NCBI GenBank assembly: GCA_965204915.1
Contig: OZ242023.1
Location: forward strand, 4,588,001-4,652,000
Direction: 5' to 3'
Length of the DNA stretch: 64,000 nt
From: HK1 sp965204915
GTDB lineage: Bacteria; Pseudomonadota; Gammaproteobacteria; HK1
A program made the position numbers and the translations under genes. This document shows, piece by piece, positions 59,555-64,000 of the stretch (position 1 is the stretch's first letter; the number at the start of each line of letters is the position of its first letter). Under the pieces are notes generated by a model. That model saw only the letters and a program-made list of their open reading frames with translations. It was not told the DNA's origin and did no database searches.

Positions 59555-60907
59555 CTACCCGCAATAGCCGGCCCGGCGCAGGATCTTCCGGGCCTGCCCG
59601 GAGGCTTCCGTCATCAGGGCGCGGGTGTCGCCGCCCGCTGCCGCCTTGGTGATCGCCGCCGAGAGGACGTCCCCGATCTCCGGCCATTCCGCGATCTGCG
59701 GCATGATGTCCGACTCCTTCAGCGACTCCCAGGCGGCCTGCTGGATCATGTCGTTCGCGGCGTTCACGTCCGCATCCTGGAGATTGGCCGCATGGGTCAC
59801 CACGTTGTTGATGATGGTCTTGCCGGCGACCTCGCGCTCCGTCGCGTTCTTCTTCTCCAGAGCCGGGTTGGAGAGCCACTTCATGAACTCCCACGCCGCC
59901 CCCTGGTGCTTCGAGTACTTCGAGATGGAGAACGGCATGGAGATCGCATAGGTGACCGTGCGCCCCTTGTAGGCCGGCATTCCGGCGAAGCCCACCTGAT
60001 CCTTGGCCAGCACCGACGACTTCGGGTTGACGAACGGCGAGTAGGCCCACCACCAGACCGGGATCATCGCTGACTTCCCCTGCTGGAAGGACTGGCGGGC
60101 GTCCTGCTCGACGAAGGAGATCGACGAGGGGTTCGTCGCCTTGTGCAGGGTGTGCAGCGCGATGTAGTCCTCGGTGGCCGCGAGGCCCGCCTCCGAATCC
60201 CACACCGGGCAGGTCTTCGCATCGAACACGTCGGCCCCCGCCGCCCACAGGAAGTTCAGCCAGATGAAGAGGTTCTGGCGGTTGCCGTCGTTGTGGAAGT
60301 AGAGCGCGAGCGGCTCGACGTCGAGACCCTTCGCGCGGATCGCGTCCGCGACGGCCACCACGTCGTCCCAGGTCCGGGGCGGGTCCATCCCCACCTCGGC
60401 CAGCACGTCCTTGCGGTAGAACATGAGCTGGGCGTGGGCGCGGAGCGGGAAGCCGATGGTCCGGCCCTCGAACTGGGCGGACTTGGCGAACGCGGCGGGG
60501 TAGCGGTCCATGCCGATGCCGTCCTCGGCCATCATGTCGTCGATCCCGACCAGCCAGTGGGCGTTCGGCGGCCCCCAGCTATCGAGGTAGTTCACCACGT
60601 CGAAGCCGCCGTCCGCCGCCACCCCCACCGAGGCCACCTTCTCCTGGAGGGAGGTGAAGGGGATGAAGGTCCACTCGGTTTCGATGCCGGTGAGCTCGGT
60701 GAACTCGCCGTCGCGCAGCATCAGCCCCTCGAACTGCGGGGTGACCACGGAAAGGATGTTGAGCTTCGTGCCGGCGTAGGGCTTGCCGGCCTCGAGTCCG
60801 TAGGGCAGCTCCCCGGCGGCCGCCGCCGGACCTGCTGCCATGATGCCCGCCGCGAGCACGCACGCTGCGGCTGCCGCAGCAATCATCGGCCGTATTGCAA
60901 GTGTCAT
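59555..60907 (-). CDS. ABC sugar-binding protein, operon copy
   Basis: A 450-residue periplasmic CUT1-type binding protein. The signal peptide is IAAAAAACVLAAGIMAAGPAAAA. The mature part has LNILSVVTPQFEGLMLRDGEF, TWDDVVAVADAIRAKG and an aromatic-rich binding segment (SAMIPVWWWAYSPFVNPKSS). I chose the ATG at 60907, preceded by GGAGG; an upstream extension is not protein-like. It starts the operon with two permeases and the ATPase. A paralogue faces it at 61301. Confidence 0.93.
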   Translation of the reverse strand: MTLAIRPMIAAAAAACVLAAGIMAAGPAAAAGELPYGLEAGKPYAGTKLNILSVVTPQFEGLMLRDGEFTELTGIETEWTFIPFTSLQEKVASVGVAADGGFDVVNYLDSWGPPNAHWLVGIDDMMAEDGIGMDRYPAAFAKSAQFEGRTIGFPLRAHAQLMFYRKDVLAEVGMDPPRTWDDVVAVADAIRAKGLDVEPLALYFHNDGNRQNLFIWLNFLWAAGADVFDAKTCPVWDSEAGLAATEDYIALHTLHKATNPSSISFVEQDARQSFQQGKSAMIPVWWWAYSPFVNPKSSVLAKDQVGFAGMPAYKGRTVTYAISMPFSISKYSKHQGAAWEFMKWLSNPALEKKNATEREVAGKTIINNVVTHAANLQDADVNAANDMIQQAAWESLKESDIMPQIAEWPEIGDVLSAAITKAAAGGDTRALMTEASGQARKILRRAGYCG

Positions 60908-61300
60908 CGTCGTGCCTCCTGGAATGGAGGGATCCTTGCTTCGATCCCGTATGACGTTCGATGGCGCCGGCTGGCTGCAACCGGCGGAGCCGCTCCCGAT
61001 GGCCGGCGATGGTGACGTCGTCGCAGTCCCGTGACCGGCACCATGCTCCGGTATTATGGGCAGGCACCATGCTCCGAACAAGCGCCTGCCGGTCGGTGTC
61101 CGCGGGCCGCCCGGGGACCGCTCCTCGCAGCCGGGATACCGCGGGGGAGGCGGGCGGCGCTCATTGCGGCGCCGACGGCGGCGGCGCACCGGCGGAGGCG
61201 TGGGTCTACGTCCTCACTTGTTCGGAGCATGGCGCGTGCCCACACTGCATGGGCTCATCGCCGGCCACGGGATTGCAACGCCATCGCGGGAGGCACGACG
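60908..61300. promoter_or_regulatory. Divergent promoter region between duplicated binding-protein genes
   Basis: These 393 bp hold no gene but must contain both promoters. Both gene starts have the same leader GGAGGCACGACGATG in opposite directions, the outer part of the inverted duplication. A further inverted pair, CACCATGCTCCGAACAAG (about 61067-61084) and CTTGTTCGGAGCATGG (about 61218-61233), lies inside and could be an operator or a relic of the duplication. CACCATGCTCCG also occurs once more at about 61040. Confidence 0.5.
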
Positions 61301-62653
61301 ATGACCCTTGCAATACGGCCGATGATTGCTGCGGCAGCCGTAGCGTGCGTGCTCGCGGCGGGCATCATGGCAGCAGGTCCGGCGGCGGCCGCCGGGGAGC
61401 TGCCCTACGGACTCGAGGCCGGCAAGCCCTACGCCGGCACGAAGCTCAACATCCTCTCGCAGAAAACGCCCCAACTCAGGGGGTTGATGCTGCGCGACGG
61501 CGAGTTCACCGGACTGACCGGCATCGAGACCGAATGGACCTTCATCCCCATCACCTCCCTCCAGGAGAAGGTGGCCTCGGTGGGGGTGGCGGCGGACGGC
61601 GGCTTCGACGTGGTGAGCCACCTCGATAGCTGGGGACCGTCGAACGCCCACTGGCTGGTCGGGATCGACGACCGGATGGCCGAGGACGGCATCGGCATGG
61701 ACCGCTATCCCGCCGTGCTCGCCGAGTCCGCCCGGTTCGAGGGCCGGACCATCGGCTTTCCGCTCCGCGCCCACGCGCAGGTCATGTTCTACCGCAAGGA
61801 CGTGCTGGCCGAGATCGGGATGGACCCGCCCCGGACCTGGGACGACGTGGTGGCCGTCGCGGACGCGATCCGCGCGAAGGGTCTCGACGTCGAGCCCCTC
61901 GCGCTCTACCTCCACAACGACGGGAGCCACCAGAACCTCTTCATCTGGCTGAACTTCCTGTGGGCGGCGGGGGCCGACGTATTCGATGCGAAGACCTGCC
62001 CGGTGTGGGATTCGGAGGCGGGCCTCGCGGCCACCGAGGACTACATCGCGCTGCACACCCTGCACAAGGTGACGAACCCATCGTCGATCTTCTTCGTCCA
62101 GCAGGACGCCCTTCGGTCTTTCCTGCGGGGCGATTCGGCGATGAGCCCGCTCTGGCGGTGGATCTACTTGAGGTCCGTCGAGTCGAGGAGCTCGGTGCTG
62201 ACCAAGGAGCAGATCGGCTTCGCCGGAATGCCGTCCTACAAGGGCCGTACGATCACCTACGCGAGATCCCTGCTGTTCTCGATCTCGAAGTACTCGAAGC
62301 ACCAGGGGGCGGCGTGGGAGTTCATGAAGTGGCTCTCCAACCCGGCTCTGGAGAAGAAGAACGCGACGGAGCGCGAGGTCGCCGGCAAGACCATCATCAA
62401 CAACGTGGTGACCCACACCGCCAACTTTCGGGACGCGGACGTCAACGCCGCGAACGACATGATCCAGCAGGCCGCCTGGGAGTCGCTGAAGGAGTCGGAC
62501 GTCATGCCGCAGATCGCGGAATGGCCGGAGATCGGGGACGTCCTCTCGGCGGCGATCGCCAGGGCGGCGGCGGGCGGCGACACCCGCGCCCTGATGACGG
62601 AAGCCTCCGGGCAGGCCCGGAAGATCCTGCGCCGGGCCGGCCATTGCGGATAG
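61301..62653 (+). CDS. ABC sugar-binding protein, divergent paralogue
   Basis: A 450-residue paralogue of the binding protein at 59555-60907, the same length throughout and opposite in direction. The signal peptide is nearly identical. Most of the protein is conserved, but the segment that is SAMIPVWWWAYSPFVNPKSS in the operon copy is SAMSPLWRWIYLRSVESRSS here, and TYAISMPFSIS has become TYARSLLFSIS. Aromatic ligand-contact positions are therefore replaced by charged or aliphatic ones. The gene is intact; it may have a different ligand, serve as a decoy, or be drifting. No transporter genes follow it. Confidence 0.92.
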   Translation: MTLAIRPMIAAAAVACVLAAGIMAAGPAAAAGELPYGLEAGKPYAGTKLNILSQKTPQLRGLMLRDGEFTGLTGIETEWTFIPITSLQEKVASVGVAADGGFDVVSHLDSWGPSNAHWLVGIDDRMAEDGIGMDRYPAVLAESARFEGRTIGFPLRAHAQVMFYRKDVLAEIGMDPPRTWDDVVAVADAIRAKGLDVEPLALYLHNDGSHQNLFIWLNFLWAAGADVFDAKTCPVWDSEAGLAATEDYIALHTLHKVTNPSSIFFVQQDALRSFLRGDSAMSPLWRWIYLRSVESRSSVLTKEQIGFAGMPSYKGRTITYARSLLFSISKYSKHQGAAWEFMKWLSNPALEKKNATEREVAGKTIINNVVTHTANFRDADVNAANDMIQQAAWESLKESDVMPQIAEWPEIGDVLSAAIARAAAGGDTRALMTEASGQARKILRRAGHCG

Positions 62654-62715
62654 GTGGAGGGGACGGCGAAGGGGCGGACGAGCCGGATCGTTCCACCGCC
62701 ACCCGACCCGGCATG

Positions 62716-62803
62716 GCCGGAACCAGGCGCTTGTCGTGAATCCGGGAGCGGCGCGTCCGTCAGGATGCGCCGCTCCAAGGACGCACCGCTCCCGGGAATC
62801 CGG
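62716..62803. repeat. Palindromic repeat, family 2 (copy c)
   Basis: GCCGGAACCA is followed by the inverted pair GAATCCGGGAGCGGCGCGTCC and GGACGCACCGCTCCCGGGAATC (about 62738-62803). The arms and the GCCGGAACCA flank match the palindrome at 37639. It lies after the paralogous binding-protein gene, where it could act as terminator. The rest of 62654-62974 contains nothing recognised. Confidence 0.7.
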
Positions 62804-62974
62804 CATCAGGGAGTCGGAAGTCGGGCGGCGGATAACTCTTCGTCGTTTTGTTGAAGACTTCACGGGTCAGGAGCTATTGCATCTCTGCCTGCCCTGCGGC
62901 TCCATGCCTGCTGTGTCGCGTCTTTTCCCTCGCTCTTCCGTCTATCCGTTCCTTCACCACGGAGAACCACGGGA

Positions 62975-64000
62975 TCAGGCTCGGGGGGAGGCGATGGCCG
63001 CGCCCTCGGCCAGCGCCGCGAGCTTGACGTAGGCGATGTCGGGGTCGACCGCGCCGAAGCCGGCGAACGTCCCGAAGCCGCAGTCGGTGCCGGCGATGAC
63101 CCGCTCCGCACCCACGATCCCGATGAACCGCTCGATCCGCTGCGCCACCAGCTCCGGATGCTCGACGAAGTTGGTCGTCGAGTCGATGACGCCGGGCACC
63201 AGGACCTTGTCGTCGGGGATCTCCGCCCGGCGGTCGCGAAACACGGTCCACTCGTGGCCGTGACGCGGATTCGAGTTCTCGAACAGCACGTAGCGGGCGC
63301 GCACGGACATCAGCAGGGAGAAGACCTTGTCGAGCGCGATGTCGCAGACGTGCGGCCCCTCGTAGTTGCCCCAGCAGATGTGGACCCGCACCCGCGTCGG
63401 GTCCGCGTCGCGGAGCGCGTGATTCAACACCTCGACGTTGGTCCCCACGGCGCGGACGAACTCCGCGTCGGACACGTCCCCGAACAGCACGTGGCGTGCC
63501 AGGCCGAGGTCGGGGCAGTCGAGCTGAAGGTCGAGTCCTGCCGCAAGGATGGTGTCGTACTCCGGCTTCATCGCCTCCCCCAACGCTTCGAGATAGGCTT
63601 CGCGCGACGGGTACCAGGCGTTCGGCAGGAACTGGGCGATGACCCCCGGGGAGGCTGCGTTCATGAAGCCGCGGTGCGCGCCGTGCGCCTCCATCGCGGC
63701 CTTGAGATTGGCGATGTCGGCCCGGAGGTCCGCATCGCCCTTCGCCGCGACCGGCCCGGTACAGCGGGGACGCGCGAACTGCGGCGTGCCGCCCTCTCGA
63801 GCGATGCGTTCGAGATAGCGCGGGAAGCGCTTGAGGTCCTCCGGCGCGTTGCGCTCGCTGTCGCCGGAGAAGCCCGTATAGCGGTCCTTGACGTAGGTGG
63901 AGTACGAGATCTTGGAGGTCTCCCCGTCCGAGACGACGTCGATGCCGGCCTCCACCTGCCGGCGCACCGTCGCGGCGCATTCCTCCGTCATGCAGGACGC
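62975..64000 (-). CDS. Methionine-synthase-II-like (MetE C-terminal domain) methyltransferase, 5' end outside window
   Basis: A cobalamin-independent methionine synthase/epoxyalkane:CoM-transferase-like TIM barrel. At least 338 residues are visible. Zinc ligands are HICWGNYEGPH (His and Cys), the Glu of YVLFENSN and the Cys of IAGTDCGFGTF. Other landmarks are VEAGIDVVSDGETSK and LQLDCPDLGLA. The first ATG in the window is at 63991, but family members usually start 30-40 residues earlier, so the gene probably continues beyond the right edge. Stand-alone proteins of this size lack the N-terminal folate domain of MetE. Many use other methyl or alkyl donors, so methionine synthesis is not assured. 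Confidence 0.85.
   Translation of the reverse strand, partial: ASCMTEECAATVRRQVEAGIDVVSDGETSKISYSTYVKDRYTGFSGDSERNAPEDLKRFPRYLERIAREGGTPQFARPRCTGPVAAKGDADLRADIANLKAAMEAHGAHRGFMNAASPGVIAQFLPNAWYPSREAYLEALGEAMKPEYDTILAAGLDLQLDCPDLGLARHVLFGDVSDAEFVRAVGTNVEVLNHALRDADPTRVRVHICWGNYEGPHVCDIALDKVFSLLMSVRARYVLFENSNPRHGHEWTVFRDRRAEIPDDKVLVPGVIDSTTNFVEHPELVAQRIERFIGIVGAERVIAGTDCGFGTFAGFGAVDPDIAYVKLAALAEGAAIASPRA

Overview
The window is about 64 kb of GC-rich bacterial DNA. It looks like a gammaproteobacterial chromosome: the block miaB-phoH(ybeZ)-ybeY-corC(ybeX)-lnt, an HspQ homologue, and a type II secretion system (T2SS) in the Xanthomonas Xps order (E, F, G, H, I, J, K, L, M, N, D) all point that way. 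I cannot name the genus. Many short palindromic repeats, miniature transposable elements (MITEs), insertion sequences and toxin-antitoxin pairs suggest a genome that has undergone much rearrangement, probably environmental or host-associated (inference).

Layout. 1-2.6 kb: 3' part of an M16 (pitrilysin-like) protease. 2.7-18.7 kb, minus strand: a complete T2SS operon except for the prepilin peptidase. It contains an 877-residue glycosyltransferase/sulfotransferase fusion directly after gspE. A 2-kb island (a 121-bp MITE, a truncated sulfotransferase gene, an IS end, a transposase fragment and a MntA/HepT module) is wedged before gspF and flanked by a 121-bp duplication of the gspF 5' end. 18.8-20.1 kb: TerB-like and DUF3047 proteins. 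20.3-26.8 kb: YoeB/YefM, then lnt, corC, ybeY, phoH and miaB. 27-31 kb: VapBC, a YbaK-like deacylase, a branched-chain aminotransferase, HspQ and a TIM-barrel isomerase. 31.3-33 kb: an intact insertion sequence (IS). 33.3-35.6 kb: an HTTM/DCC membrane protein with a small partner, and tRNA-Arg(TCG). 35.7-43.5 kb, plus strand: an orphan family-5 solute-binding protein, ccoQ-ccoP-ccoG without ccoN/ccoO, an MttB-family methyltransferase and GalE. 43.7-48.7 kb, minus strand: an oxidoreductase, a DMT-family transporter and a hydantoinase A with low-complexity insertions. 48.8-50.4 kb: a second IS of the same family. 50.4-56.5 kb, minus strand: two near-identical AAA-ATPase/PD-(D/E)XK genes, each followed by a 2-oxoglutarate/Fe(II) oxygenase gene, one of which carries a run of 29 C. 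56.6-62.7 kb: a sugar-type ABC importer with a second, divergent and head-to-head copy of its binding protein. 63-64 kb: a methionine-synthase-II-like enzyme cut by the window end.

Repeats tie the window together. Four copies of a 153-175 bp MITE (17-bp terminal inverted repeats, about 7-bp target duplications) lie at 20.2, 30.1, 33.1 and 44.9 kb; two of them inserted exactly across a TGA stop codon. Two IS copies have matching ends and clean 9-bp target duplications, and an isolated end of the same type lies at 13.0 kb. A second family of long imperfect palindromes lies at 5.7, 37.7 and 62.7 kb.

Most worth following up: the glycosyltransferase-sulfotransferase fusion inside a secretion operon, the duplicated ATPase-nuclease/oxygenase module with its hypermutable-looking C tract, and the MITE family that lands on stop codons. 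All functional statements are read from sequence motifs; no database search was possible.
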